From contig CM028335.1 of NCBI GenBank assembly GCA_016647705.1, positions 12,979,905 through 13,043,904 on the forward strand: 64,000 nucleotides of DNA, given 5' to 3'. Positions 46,591 to 58,732 of this stretch are shown one piece after another. Position 1 is the stretch's first letter; every line of letters begins with the position of its first letter. The position numbers were made by a program, and so were the translations under genes. The notes under the pieces are model-generated. The model did no database searches. It was not told the origin of the DNA and saw only the letters and a program-made list of their open reading frames with translations. This DNA is from Eucommia ulmoides. Its lineage: Eukaryota; Streptophyta; Magnoliopsida; Garryales; Eucommiaceae.

Positions 46591-47505
46591 TGATGTGATT
46601 TTATGCACTAGGAATACTCGCAAGTGCACGAGATTAAACAAACAATAAAGTGATCTGAAGATCAAATATTGTCTACTGGGATTACTGTTAGAACAAGCTT
46701 AGTACTATTATTAGAAAAACTCAATTTTATTTAGGCGACCGATGATTTGAATGGTGTTCGAAATATTAAAACAAATCAAACTACAAGACTCGGAATAAAT
46801 TCAATGGGAATGGATTATCTAAGGATTAACTTCGTTCACTTGTACGTTTGCTTGATTTATTCTAGTTTACACTAATAGTTATCTACCTATTCAACAATCA
46901 AGATTTCTAAAGTTCACTCACTACCTAAAAGTGAGTAAAAATATAATCACTTCGAAACCGATATCCCTATCAAGAGTTTAGGTGATTACATGCGTTTCGC
47001 CCCAATCTTATGGATTACACAAGTTTTTATAGTCTCCCTGTATATTAGAACTTGTGTTGTGTTTAATCTTTGTCCGAATCTGGGGTTACCCTTGCGGAGT
47101 GTCAAACTCCGTATTCTCAAATCAACCACAATATCATATACATGCATACAACGGAAATGATAAAATGATAAACACAATTGAATAGAGATGAATATCTATT
47201 AGCAAAATATAGATTCAATCAAACATAGTACCAAAAGGCGAAAAAGACAAACCCGACCCCTCCCCCCCCCCCCCCCCGCCCGCGTGGCAGTGCCAGATGT
47301 TTGGCGCTGGGTTATATCTGTTGCAGCGCTGTACTATCAGCTTGGCCTCTTCATCAAGATTTCTTCCTTTTTTTTCGTTTTCTTTATTTTCCTGATTCCT
47401 ACACAAAAGAACCGAATGTAAGTAGAAACAACAATAAAAACACTAAAAATCACTCAAAACTACTACTTAATTACGAAGATATAGTGATTAGAAATTGACT
47501 TATCA
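46591..47505 (-). repeat. Athila 5' LTR (right), partly deleted
   Basis: Aligns with the left LTR at both ends. Sequence matching about 27830-28105 of the left copy is missing and replaced by a short unique stretch with a run of 15 C's at about 47261-47277. Confidence 0.9.
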
Positions 47506-47510
47506 AAAAT

Positions 47511-48780
47511 CAAAACCAAAACTAAAACCAAAATCAAAACCGTTAAATATATATAAAATCAGAATCAAAACCAAAACTGCCGATTTTTTTTAAACGTTTT
47601 TAAAACGAGACCATTTAATTTCAACAAAAACGAAAACCGTAAAACTGTTTAGGATTTTTAAATTTTATAAAAAACCAAAACTCAAATTGAAACGAACTGT
47701 AAATATAATACCTGTATTTGATTTCATATGGAAATGAACTATAAATGTAAATGACCGATCCATCCCTAGTGCTTGAAAGTGAAATGACTGGACCTTTAAA
47801 GCTAGGAGGACATCGTCAATAGGTTCGGAGGGCAGCAATTAAAGAAGAAGCGAGCAGTAATTGAAGAAGAAGAAGAAGAAGAAGCGAGCAACAATTGATT
47901 ATGCAGATTTAAAACTCACTTTGCTCGTAAGCATCACAAGGTACAATCAGTGGAGTTTTCTTCTCTACACACATCAATTGTCTCTTCCAACTTTTCTTCT
48001 TCCTCATCGCATTGCAGGTTTTTCTCTCTCCTGTTCCAATCGCTTCCGCCCCCCATTACACTCAACCAATTAAACATTGAAATTCAAATCAATGAGGTTA
48101 CAATTTTCACAAGGTCATAAATCACAATTTGAAAATGAACTGTAAAAAAAACTGTATTTGATTTGGGATGGATCTTGAGTTTTTCACGCTGGCGAAGTCC
48201 AGATCTGTGGTAAGGAAGTGAGAGAGAAACGGAGATGAGATCTAGATCTGGATTTGTGATGAGGGAGCTGATTCACGAAGTTGATGAAGACAATGGTGAG
48301 GACGTGAGAGTGAGAACGAAGATGAGATTTAGATTTGGATCTGTGGTTAGGGAGATAACGGAGGGAGTTGTTTCACGACGCTAACGAAGATGGTGGTGAG
48401 GAAGTGAGAGAGAGAAAACGGAGATGCAACCTTGAAGTCGCCGTGTCGAAGAGCTGATGTTGTGGGAGAGTTGAGAGAGAACAGAGCAAAAGAAGATCTG
48501 AAGATGAGAAGTGAGAATGGAGCGTCAGAGACTGGTGTGATTCGTGCAAATAAAATGAAACACAACCCTAGCCGGCCTATAAACACATATAAATATATAT
48601 AAAATAGGGATTAAACTGTAAATATTAAATAAATAAAAAATAATAAATATTTATTACATGGTTTGTGGTTCGGCCACGTGATTATTATCTCAAAACTAAA
48701 ATCGCTTCGGTTGCTAAATTTAAAACCAAAACCACGACCAAAAGCATTTAGTCAGTTTCAAACCGTATCATTTGGTCCGG
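47511..48780. repeat. Remnants of a hAT-like element and a GA-rich repeat
   Basis: 47511-47768 is rich in CCAAAACC-type motifs and ends CCGATCCATCCCTA, which mirrors the TAAGGATGTCGATGGTCC at 27136 on the other side of the Athila insertion; the Athila element may have landed in a small hAT-like element. 47868-47886 is an AAG microsatellite. 48190-48440 contains a roughly 125-bp imperfect tandem duplication (AGATCTGTGGT...GAAGTGAGAG). 48660-48770 again has AAACCAAAACC motifs. No gene recognised. Confidence 0.4.
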
Positions 48781-49480
48781 TTTCTCTCGATTAACTGTCG
48801 ATTCAAATTTTTTTTACCTTCCCTACTTTTGTGGCATTTAACAAGAGATAAACCCCAAATTTCCCTTCTAATTTGGATAAATCCATTTCAGAGCAACCGG
48901 AAAGAGAATAGGAAATCCCTTATGCTTCACTGCTGCAGTGATGCTTTGCTTCGACCTTCAGCGAGCTTTGTTTTTTTTTTCCCCCCCTATTTTTCGATCT
49001 TCTTTTCTTCTGCTTTTCTATTTTTGTCAATTAGAATTTGTTTTTTTATTTTCTGTTATATTTTTATTTTTCCTTTTGTTTACTTAATCAACTTATATTC
49101 CTCTTTCATTTTTTTTTTTAATTTTTGAATATAATTTTTTTCTCCCTTTCTTTCTCTGTTTTCGATAGTTTAATTCTTCTTTTTCTTTCTTTCTTTATTT
49201 TTATCGTCTTTTCATTTCAGAATCTGCTTAGATTCTTGCCCTCTTGGAGTGAAATTCACTTAGGATTGATTTTTTTCCCAGTCTCCCTTAAATCAATTGA
49301 CCTTTTTGATAAATGATGGGTGAACTCCATTTTACATAATGTGGTATTTCAAAATCCCATTTTTTCCAATCGGTTGACTGTTTGAACAAGATTGATAACA
49401 TATTAGTTGTAAGTTTTATCATTTTCTTTTGGTATTCTATATTGTTTTGAAAACAAATTGTTAATCTTTGATTCAATTAC
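48781..49480. other. Pyrimidine-rich spacer
   Basis: Long CT/T-rich stretches (48970-49240) and no recognisable coding. It could be the 5' UTR and first intron of a weakly conserved gene. Confidence 0.3.
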
Positions 49481-49496
49481 CAATTTGGAGCATTTA

Positions 49497-50370
49497 TTTG
49501 GATTTTTAAACAAATTATGCTGAGGTGGTTATGAATTTAGTGGCTTTTTGTGCATGTAGGGGAAGTTGCATGAATCTCTTTCCCCGTTCCCTTTTTTTCC
49601 CTAAAAAAGACCCTTTTGTTAAGGGGCAAAAGGCTTGAGGTTTTGGGCTTCCTCCCCTTATGTACCCTTAAAAAAGACCATTTTAAATGAAGATGTGAAT
49701 TATGCACACACATACCCATATATGTGTGTATTCCTAGTAGCTTTTACTTTTGATTGAGCTTTTATGGTTTAGGGTTTTTACACGCACACACACATATTCG
49801 GATTTTCAAACAAATTATACTAAGGTGGTTTATGATTTTCGTGGCTGCTTCTGTATGTAGAGGTAGTTCCCCCATCCCCCCCTTTTTTTTTATTTAAAAA
49901 CCCTTTGAAATGAAGACGTGAAATTGAAGCTCTTAGTTGAAGAAAAAAAGTAATTGAATGCATCTGCGATGAGACAAATGCTATGCAATTAAGAGAACCA
50001 TTATTCGAATTTTTGAACAAATTTTACTAGGGTGGTTTATGATTTTAGTGGTTGCTTCTTCTGCTTGTAGAGGTAGTTCCCCCCTCCCCCCTCCCCTATT
50101 TTTATTTAAAACCCCTTTGAAATGAAGACGTGAAATGCAATTAAGAGAACCATTATTCGAATTTTTGAACAAATTTTACTAGGGTGGTTTATGATTTTAG
50201 TGGTTGCTTCTTCTGCTTGTAGTTCCCCCCTCCCCCTCCCCTATTTTTATTTAAAAACCCTTTGAAATGAAGACGTGAAATTGAAGCTCTTAACTGGAGA
50301 AAAAATGTCATTGAATACATCTGCGGTGAGACAAATGCTATGCAATTAAGAGAACCATTATTTTTTAGCA
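49497..50370. repeat. Imperfect tandem repeats
   Basis: The phrase AAACAAATTATGCTGAGGTGG and its variants starts near 49510, 49809, 50017 and 50168, each followed by TTTAGTGG(C/T)TGCTTCT and CCCCCTCCCC. The linked block GAAATGAAGACGTGAAATTG recurs near 49907, 50118 and 50265. Confidence 0.8.
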
Positions 50371-50659
50371 TTTGTTGATTAAAAATGGGATATTTTCATA
50401 TGAATTAGATTAGTGCTCGATAAGTCGTCCCTTGGATACTTACTGCCGTTATCCTGCATTTTGCTATCAATATTTGATCAATGACATTCACAGCTTGTAG
50501 GAATTAGGAATATTGGGTTACTCAAAAGAGGTAATAAATTGTTAAGACTAGGCAAATGCAGTAAAATATAGTATACATGGTTCATAATGCAACATATGTT
50601 ACAAGTGATCTTACAATCATGATTGTAACTTATAATTTTCCTCTTTTTTTTTAAATACA

Positions 50660-50713
50660 GGGTCATCGATAGCTGCTGGAGTAGGCCACAATGTACGTGA
50701 TCGCGTGATTATG
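50660..50713 (+). other. Exon-like segment, unassigned
   Basis: Flanked by TTTTTTTTTAAATACAG and GGTTAGTG, it encodes GSSIAAGVGHNVRDRVIM without a stop. A further candidate lies at 51418-51470 (acceptor TAG upstream, GCTCTTCTCAAAATCGG..., GT after TTCAG). They may be exons of a host gene or gene fragment. I do not recognise it. Confidence 0.25.
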
Positions 50714-50762
50714 GTTAGTGTTTTATAATTGTTTGACCACATACATACGTATACACATACGC

Positions 50763-50807
<45 letters not shown>

Positions 50808-51020
50808 TTATGGTAAGTGTTTTATAATTGTTTGATCGCATACATACATATGGAAACACAGAGATTGACATATGTGTGTGTGTGTGTGTGTCTTTGTCTT
50901 TTTTGCTTTTAAGGTTCACTACTATGTTTAGTCACACATCCAAATGAATGAATATAGAGACTGTGTGATTACGATTAGTGTTTTAAAATTGTTTGATCAC
51001 ATACATATATGTGTGTGTAT
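50700..51020. repeat. Triplicated segment with TA/GA/TG microsatellites
   Basis: GATTATGGTTAGTGTTTTAT and close variants occur at about 50707, 50807 and 50967, each followed by AATTGTTTGA(C/T)C and a CATACATA stretch. TA, GA and TG runs separate them (50764-50806, 50872-50892). Confidence 0.85.
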
Positions 51021-51994
51021 TTATGTGTAATCATATTAGCTTTTACTTGTGACTCAGTTTTATGGTTTAGGGTGAACACACGCACACAAACATATGTAGC
51101 AACTTTTACTTTTGACCGAGTTTTCTAAATCCATTTCTACATGTTGCTTCTTTTCTTATTTTTTCCCTTGGATTCCAATTTTTTCTTCTTCTGCTTTTCT
51201 TTTCTTGTTAATTAGTATTTTTTTAATTTTCTTATATTTTTTATTTTCCTTTCAGTTTTACTTAATCAACTTATTTTCTCTAACACAATCTTGGTAGTAA
51301 TAATATGTTTGTACTATATATAATTTATGCAAATTTTATTATTAAGAATGGTAAAAAAAAAAATCTTAAAAAAAATATCTTGAAACTTGTGATTACTATA
51401 TAATTTAGGTAAAATGTTTTGCTCTTCTCAAAATCGGCTCAAGTTGTTCAAAGGGAGAACAAAAATTCAGGTATCAATCTAACTATCTATATTAGTTTCT
51501 TATTATTTCGTACACATCATAGATCGATTCTGGCTTTAGAAAAAAATAGTATTTCATTGTATTTACTACATATTTATTATGCTTTGGATATGCATATATA
51601 TATGTATGTATGTATCACGGACTCGAACTTGGATTGATGTTATTTATTGTGCATTGGGTGTGTGTATATACATACTAATGTGTACTTTATGTGATTGTGG
51701 TTATTTTATGGTTTATTAATTAAGTTATACTTTCTTTATCCCCCTTTTCCCTCAAAATGTGTATCATTTTCTTTTGGAGTTGTTTGTAATAAAAAAGGTG
51801 ACAACGAATTTGAAGAACAAAATGTATATCCCTTTGATTTCTGGCAGAGAACTCAAAGCACTTCAAAGATCATTTTTGGTTAATAATAATAGTCACTCGT
51901 AGTATAATTAGCATGTTGTGTGGACCACCAAAACATAAAATCAAAGTAGTGAAAAAAAAAAAAAGTAAAGGGATCAAAACATAAAATCGAAGGG
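51021..51994. other. AT-rich spacer
   Basis: Apart from the possible exon near 51418-51470 and a short frame QKGDNEFEEQNVYPFDFWQR near 51795, nothing is recognisable. Ends in an A-run before the satellite. Confidence 0.35.
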
Positions 51995-52284
51995 CTTAGG
52001 GGTAGGGGTTAAGTTAGGTTAAGCTAGGTTTAGGTAGGGGTAGATATGTAGTAGGGTAGATGTAGGGCATATATAAATAGGGTATTTATAGGTAGGGGAT
52101 TGGAATAGGAAAGGAGAGTGCATAGGGTGGATGGAGGGGGTAGGGCCTAGATAAGGGGTAAAAAGGTAGGGATAAGGAAGATAGGGTTAGCGAAGGGTAG
52201 GGTGGGAAAAAAAGGGGTAGGGGAAAAAAGAGAAAGAGGAGGCTGGGTTAGGAGAGAGGAGAATGGAGAAGGGGGTAGGGTTGG

Positions 52285-53410
52285 TTACGGAAGAGGGCAA
52301 ATAAGACAAAGGTAGTAGGGGATTGGAATAGGGGAGGGTAGAGTACACAGTGGTTGGAAAGGGTAGAGTGCATAGGGTAGATGGAGGGGGAAGGGTAGGA
52401 TAAAGGGTAATAAGGTAGGGGTAGGATAAGGAAGGTAGGGTTGGCGATGGGCAGAGTAGGATAGAGAAGGGTAGTTAGGGGTAAAACGGTAGGCTGCGTT
52501 AGGAGAGAGGAGAATGGAGAAGGGGGTAGGGTTGGTTAGGGAAGAGGGCAAATGAGAGAAAGGTAGTAGAGGATTGGAATAGGGGAGGGTAGAGTACATA
52601 GTGGTTGGAGAGGGTAGAGTGCATAGGGTAGATGAAGGAGGAAGGGTAGGATAAGGGGTAAGAAGGTAAGGGTAGGATAAGGAAGGTAGGGTTGGCGATG
52701 GGCAGGGTAGGATAGAGGAGGGTAGGTAGGGGTAAAACGGTAGGCTGGGTTAGGAGAGAGGAGAATGGAGAAGAGGGAAGGGTTGGTTAGGGAAGAGGGC
52801 AAATGAGAGAAAGGTAGTAGGGGATTGGAATAGGGGAGAGTAGAGTACACAGTGGTTGGAGAGGGTAGAGTGCATAGGGTAGATGGAGGGGGAAGGGTAG
52901 GGTAAATGGTAAGAAGGTAGGGGTAGGATAAGGAAGGTAGGGCTGGCGATGGGCAGAGTAGGATAGAGAATGGTAGCTAGGGGTAAAACGGTAGGCTGGG
53001 TTAGGAGAGAGGAGAATGGAGAAGGGGGTAGAGTTGGTTAGGGAAGAGGGCAAATGAGAGAAAGGTAGTAGAGGATTGGAATATGGGAGGGTAGAGTACA
53101 TAGTGGTTGGAGAGGGTAGAGTGCATAGGGTAGATGAAGGGGGAAGGGTAGGATAAAGGGTAAGAAGGTAAGGGTAGGATAAGGAAGGTAGGGTTGGCGA
53201 TGGGCAGGGTAGGATAGAGGAGGGTAGGTAGGGGTAAAACGGTAGGCTGGGTTAGGAGAGAGGAGAATGGAGAAGAGGGAAGGGTTGGTTAGGGAAGAGG
53301 GCAAATGAGAGAAATGTGGTAGGGGATTGGAATAGGGGAGAGTAGAGTACATAGTGGTTGGAGAAGGTAGAGTGCATAGGGTAGATGGAGGGGGAAGTGT
53401 AGGATAAGGG
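52285..53410 (+). repeat. 251-bp higher-order repeat units
   Basis: Landmarks recur at exactly 251-bp steps: AGTAGGGGATTGGAATAGGG-like phrases near 52314, 52565, 52816, 53067 and 53318, with few differences between units. Further right (53573 onward) the period becomes irregular. Confidence 0.93.
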
Positions 53411-54381
53411 GTAAGAATGTAGGGGTAGGATAAGGAATGTAGGGTTGGCGATGGGCAGGGTAGGATGGAAGAGGGTAGGTAGGGTTAAAACGGTAGGGTG
53501 GGAAAAAAAAGAGGTAGGGGGAAAGAGAAATAGGGGAAAATGGGGTAGGGAAAATAGAGAGAGGGGGTTGGGTTAGGAGAGAAGTGAATGGAGAAGGGAG
53601 GTAGGGTTGGTTAGGGAAGAGGGCAGATGAGAGAAATGTAGTAGGATTGGAATAGGGGAGGGTAGAGTATATAGTGGTTGGAGAGGGTAGAGTGCATAGG
53701 GTAGTTGGAGGGGGAATGGTAGGATAAGGGGTAAGAAGGTAAGGGTAGGATAAGGAAGGTAGGGTTGGCGATGGGCAGGGTAGGATGAAGGAGGGTAGGT
53801 AGAGGTAAAAAGGTGGGGTGGGGGAAAAATGGGGTAGGGGAAAAAAAGAAGAAGGGAAAATAGGGTAGGAAAAATGGAGAGAGAGGGTTGGGTTAGGAGA
53901 AGAGGGAAGGGGGAAGGGGGGTAGGGTTGGTTAGGGAAGAGGGCAGATGAGAGGAATGTAGTAGGATTGGAATAGGGGAGGGTAGAGTACATAGGGTAGA
54001 TGGAGGGGGAAGGGTATGATAAGGGGTAAAAAAATAGGGGTAGGATAAGGAAGATAGGGTTGGCGATGGACAGGGTAGGATGGAGGAGGGTAGGTAGGGG
54101 TAAAAAGGTAGGATGGGGGAAAAAGGGGGTAGGGAAAAAGAGAAAGAGGGGAAAATGGGGTAGGAAAAATGGAGAGAGAGGGTTGGGTTAGGAGAGAAGG
54201 GAATGGGGAAGCGGGTAAGGTTGGTTAATGAAGAGGGCAAATGAGAGGAATGTAGTAGGATTGGAATAGGGGAGGGTAGAGTACATAGGGTGGATGGAGG
54301 GGGTAGGGTAAGATAAGATGTAAGAAGGTAGGGGTAGGATAGGGGGTAAGAATGTAGGGTTGGCGAGGGGCAGGGTAGGAT

Positions 54382-54955
54382 TAGGGCTGGTAAAATAGGT
54401 ATTTATGCGATGACATGACACGAGACCAACACGAAATTATCAGGTCTATGTTTTGCTTATCAGGTATCGGGTCGTTATCGTGTCAGACCCGATAACCCGA
54501 TAAGAAATAGTACAGGTTATCAAGTTGACCTGATAGTCCAATAGGTTACACGATAAGACACAATAAGAATTTCGTGTATTCAGGTTACACGATAACCCGA
54601 GATCTAATAGGTTACCCATTAATTTAATAAATTATTTTTACACCCCAAAATTATCAAATATTATAATTTAGTACCTAATATATATATGCACATTTCTCTA
54701 ACCCTACTCATTTAGTCAACTTAACAAGTTAACAGGTCATTAACGTGTAATGGGTAGGTTAATGTGTAATGGAGACCTATCAGGTCTTATCGTGTTGTGT
54801 TTACCTAATAGGTTTTGTGTCATCGTGTGACATGAAAAATTATCGTGTCGTGTCGTGTTAACACGATAATTTTCGTGTCATGTCGTGTTCGTGTTTGGGT
54901 CTTATCGTGTTTCGTGTTATCGTGTAATGACCTGTTACATATTTTGCCAACCCTA
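54382..54955. mobile_element. Non-autonomous hAT-like element inside the satellite
   Basis: GTAGGAT at 54375-54381 and 54956-54962 flank ends TAGGGCTGGTAAAATAGG and (reverse complement) TAGGGTTGGCAAAATATG. 574 bp, no coding, rich in CGTGTCGTGT and ACACGATAA phrases. TIR type and a 7-8 bp TSD fit hAT. Composition is quite unlike the satellite around it. Confidence 0.75.
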
Positions 54956-56830
54956 GTAGGATGGATGAGGGTTAAGGGTAGGACGGTAGGGTGGGGGGAA
55001 AAGAGGATAGGAGAAAAAAAAAGGGGAGTGGGGAAGGGCAAGGGCAGGAAAAAGGCGGTATAGAACCTTTAGGAAAAAGGGCAAGGGAAGGAGAGGGTAG
55101 TAGGAGGTAGGGGAATTGGAAAAGAGAAGGGGATATAGGGGAGGGTAGAGTGCATAGGGTGGATGAAAGGAGGAAAGAAAAATGGGGTATAGAGGAATAG
55201 CGTAGGTGGAGGGGAGTAGGTAGGGGTAGGAAGGTAGAGTGGGGGAAAAAAGGGGTAGGGAGAAAAGAGAAAGATAGAAAGGGGAGGAGAAAATGGGGTA
55301 GGGTGGGTTAGGGAAGAGGGTAGAGAAGGGGAAGGTAATATAAGATTGGAATAAGGAATGGGAGGGTAGAGTGCATAGGGTAGGATAGGAGGTAGGAAGG
55401 TAGGGTTGGCGAGGGGCAGGGTAGGTAGGGGTAAAAAGGTAGGGTGGGGGAAAAATAGGGTAGGGGGAAAGAGAGAGGAGAAAATGGAGAGAGAGGGGTA
55501 GGTTAGGAGAGAGAGGAGTGGGGAATGGGGGTAGGGTTGGTTAGGGAAGAGGGCAGATGAGAAGAAGGTAATAGGGGGTAGAGGATTGGAATAGAAGAGG
55601 GTAGAGTGCATAGGGTGGGAGGGGGTAGGGTAGGATAAGGGGTAAAAAGGTCAGGTAGAGGTAGGATAAGAGGTAGGAAGATAGGGTTGATGAGGGGTAG
55701 AGTAGGATGGAGGAGGATAGGTAGGGTGGGGAAAAATAGGTAGGGGAAAGAGAAAGATGGTAGAAGAGGGAAATAATGGGGCAGGGTGGGTTAAGAAAGA
55801 GGAGAGTAGGGAAGGGGGTAGGGGAAAGACAGTAGGGGTAGGGGAAAGGCGGTAGGGTTGGTTGGGAAAAAGGACAGGGAAGGGGAAGGTAGTAGGAGGT
55901 AGGGGGATTGGAATGAGGAACGGGATAGGGGAGGGTAGAGTATACAGAGTAGATGGAAGGGGAAAAAGAAAATAGGGTAAAAAGGACAGTAGGGGTAGGG
56001 GAAAGACGGTAGGGTTGGTTGGGAAAAAGGACAGGGAAGGGGAAGGTAGTAGGAGGTAAGGGGATTGGAATGGGGAACGGGATAGGGGAGGGTAGAGTAC
56101 ATAGAGTAGATGGAAGGGAAAAAAGGAAATAGGGTAAAAAGGTAGGAGAAAATGGGGTAGGGTGGGTTAGGGGAGAGGTGAGTGGACTGGGATGGGGATA
56201 GGGGCAGGGGCCGAGTTGGTTAAGGAAAAAGGCAGGTGAGGGAAGGGACTATAGGAGGGGAGAGGGGAGTGGACTGGGAGGGGGGCAGGGGAAAATGGGA
56301 CAGGGTGGGTTAGGAGAGAGAGGAGTGGGGAAGAGGGTAGGGGTAGGGAAAAGGTGGTAGGGTTGGTTAGGAAAAAGGGCAGGGGAGGGGAGGGTAGTAG
56401 GAAGTAGGGGGATTGGAATGGAGAAGGGGATAGGTGAGGGTAGAGTACATAGAGTGGATGGAAGGGGGGAAGGGAAAGAGGATAAAAGGGTAGGAGAAAG
56501 GGGGTAGGGAGAGGGGAGTGGACTAGGAGGGGGGTAGGGGCAGGGGAGTGGACTAGGAGGGGGGTAGGGGCAGGGGCCAGGTTGGTTAGGGAAGGGTAGA
56601 AGGGGGGTAGGGGTGGATGGAGGGGGTACGGTAAGATAGGGGGTAGGAAGGTAGGGTAGAGGAGAGAGATAGGGTATGATAGGGGGTAGGTGGGGGAGGA
56701 GAAGAGGGTAGGGGCAAGGAAAAAGGGGTAGGGTGGGTTAGGGGAAAGTGGAGTGGAGTAGGAGAGGACAGGGGTGGATGGAGGGTAGGGTGGAGGAAAG
56801 GGGGTAGGGTGGGTTAGGGGATAGGGGAGT

Positions 56831-58190
56831 TGATAGGTGTAATTTGTCTATATATTCCCAAGCTGGTTTTGATAGTTTTCGAGTAATTATTATAGCATTT
56901 TAATATGTTTTAATACGTTTTTATTTGTTTTGTCATAAATTAGGTGTTTGGGGGCGAAAAGGGACGAAAACGGTTCATAATCGAGTAAATCAGTGGAACG
57001 TCGGTAGAAGAACGGTGGGAAAACGATCAAAAAGATAAAAGTTCAGAACCTGCAGCCCATCGCTCAGTGGTCAAAATGCAGAGAGTTGCTAAACCTTCTG
57101 ATCGTTCACTATTGCAGCATCAAACAGAAGCCTACTAATTTTCCCACCGCTGTAGTAGTAAGGCAGCGGTCAGGCTCCACCTGTTTGAGATATTTTGGGA
57201 TATTTTTGAGATATTTTGGATCCTATATCTCATTCTCTCCCAGACCTATAAGAACGTTTTTGGGAGTGTTCTTGAGAGCTCCAAGACATACCAAAGGGCT
57301 GATCACAAATTTAAGAAGTGGGAACAAGATTGGAGTGGAAATCACGGACGCGGAATCACCCATTCTTCATATAATGGCTATTCTTGTTTGTTTTTCTCTT
57401 TATTTCTTAAACCCTTTTTGGTATTTGTATATGTTTAGCTTGTTTATTGTTATTGTTTATTGTTGTATATGTGGTTATGGCCATGAAAAACTAAACATAT
57501 ATTGTCTAGGGAGCGATTCATTTATAAAAACGTTGTTTGGTTTAATCTTTGTTTCGTTATCGGTTGTTTATCTTTTATCCAATTGTGTTTATCGTTCTTC
57601 CACTTCCATTATATGCTTGTTAGGATATTTTAAGAATACGGGGTTTAACACTCGAAAGAGGTAACTCCTGATTCGGACTAGGGTTTAAAACATAACGTGA
57701 CGATCTAATGACCCGGGAGTGCATTAGAAAGTATGCAATTCGTGAGGTTGGGGCAAGACTCATGTGACCAAGTGTCATATAGACGGTCGAGAGAGACTTT
57801 GGCGTTAATGCAAAGTCACATATTCATTCACTTTATACTCGGGAGAGGTAGTGAGTGAGATTTCGATACCTAGATTGTCGGATAAGGTTGAATGTCGTTA
57901 ATGTAAACTAGATTGAATTGAACGTGTTTAAATGAACGAAGTTAATCCCTAGACAATTTACTCCCTTAAACGTCAATATAAGTATATTAGTTTAATTAGT
58001 TAATTAGTTTAGTATATTATTTATAAAACAAAAAATATAAGTTGAGTCTCCTAGATAAAATTAGGTTACGACAATCGTGGTACTCAATGACCATCTAATC
58101 CAATGCCCTTTGGATACGACAACCTTAACTCTTCTCACTTTACTAAAATTTGACATGTACACTTAAGGTGAAAGTAGAGACGTAATATTG
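56831..58190 (+). repeat. 5' LTR of the non-autonomous Athila-type element
   Basis: Aligns with 60781-62100. Its palindromes are degraded (e.g. CCATCGCTCAGTGG) compared with the other LTR. It lacks the last 9 bp found in the 3' LTR. Confidence 0.9.
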
Positions 58191-58194
58191 TTTT

Positions 58195-58211
58195 TGGCGC
58201 TGTTGCCGAAG
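58195..58211 (+). other. Degraded tRNA-Asp primer site
   Basis: TGGCGCTGTTGCCGAAG follows the LTR; the tRNA-Asp complement is TGGCGCCGTTGCCGGGG. Confidence 0.75.
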
Positions 58212-58301
58212 ATTGGTTTTTAGATTGTTGTTGATATTGGGAGTAAATAACTTAATTTTAATATAAGCATTTATTGTGTTTATAATTTTTTCTTTGTAGT
58301 T

Positions 58302-58685
58302 TTGTTTCTCTTGTACTTGGGATCGATACAAGGAGCTGCTATTCTGGTTTTCCTATCATCGTTCCCGAGGGAGTGTCAACTACTGAACTTCCTCGATAGG
58401 TTACTAGTCGCAACAGGAAATTGGGTTGAAGGAGGAAATGGAACCACCTCTTTCAACCAACTAATCGCAGATGAAGCCTATCGGTTGTTGGAAGACATGA
58501 TGGAGTATGATTTTCACAGTTGGAATTATTCAGTAAGCTACCAAAGCTTGAGGGATAGTTTCACCATTTTGGCGATATGGATTGACACCCCAGACCAACA
58601 TATGGAGTCTTCCCTCACCTTGGAAACCATGTTCGCTAAATTTATGGGAGAGACTCAGGCGTTCTGGAGGGAAACGAATGACTGA
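58302..58685 (+). pseudogene. gag-like remnant
   Basis: Open frame of 127 codons. The part FNQLIADEAYRLLEDMMEYD resembles the stretch after the gag core of Athila elements (A-x-E-A-Y-x-L-L-E-x-M-A...), and the following MFAKFMGETQAFWRETND the coiled linker. The N-terminal 40 residues are not recognisable. It would not be a full gag (much shorter). The start codon is a guess. Confidence 0.4.
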
Positions 58686-58732
58686 CTCAATGAGCATGTT
58701 AGTTTGTTAGCTTCATTAAGGCCGAGTCAGAA

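Larger units (their letters stand above)
27175..47505 (-). mobile_element. Athila-group Ty3/Gypsy retrotransposon with two nested hAT elements, TSD AAAAT
   Basis: AAAAT at 27170-27174 and 47506-47510 flanks a unit with homologous LTRs (27175-28369 and 46591-47505) starting TGATAAGTC on the minus strand. The primer site next to the right LTR matches tRNA-Asp, as in Athila/Tat elements. Reading right to left: gag, protease, RT, RNase H, integrase, then the extra 'putative plant transposon protein' ORF typical of Athila, a 3' region with tandem repeats, and a purine tract. Two inverted hAT copies (30401-34688, 36893-41240) interrupt integrase and the 3' region, and the segment between them is inverted. 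All coding parts are broken. Confidence 0.93.

Noticed and set aside
52285..54421. Series of 104-codon Pro/Leu/Ser-rich minus-strand frames
   Set aside because: They repeat every 251 bp exactly with the satellite unit; the open frames come from the repeat composition.
51995..56830. Interstitial telomere
   Set aside because: GGGTTAGG-like phrases occur but no run of exact plant telomere units (TTTAGGG) is present; the dominant phrase is GGGTAGG with a 251-bp higher-order unit.
57086..57664. 192-codon plus-strand frame
   Set aside because: It lies wholly in an LTR, the equivalent frame in the other LTR is not maintained, and no domain is recognisable.
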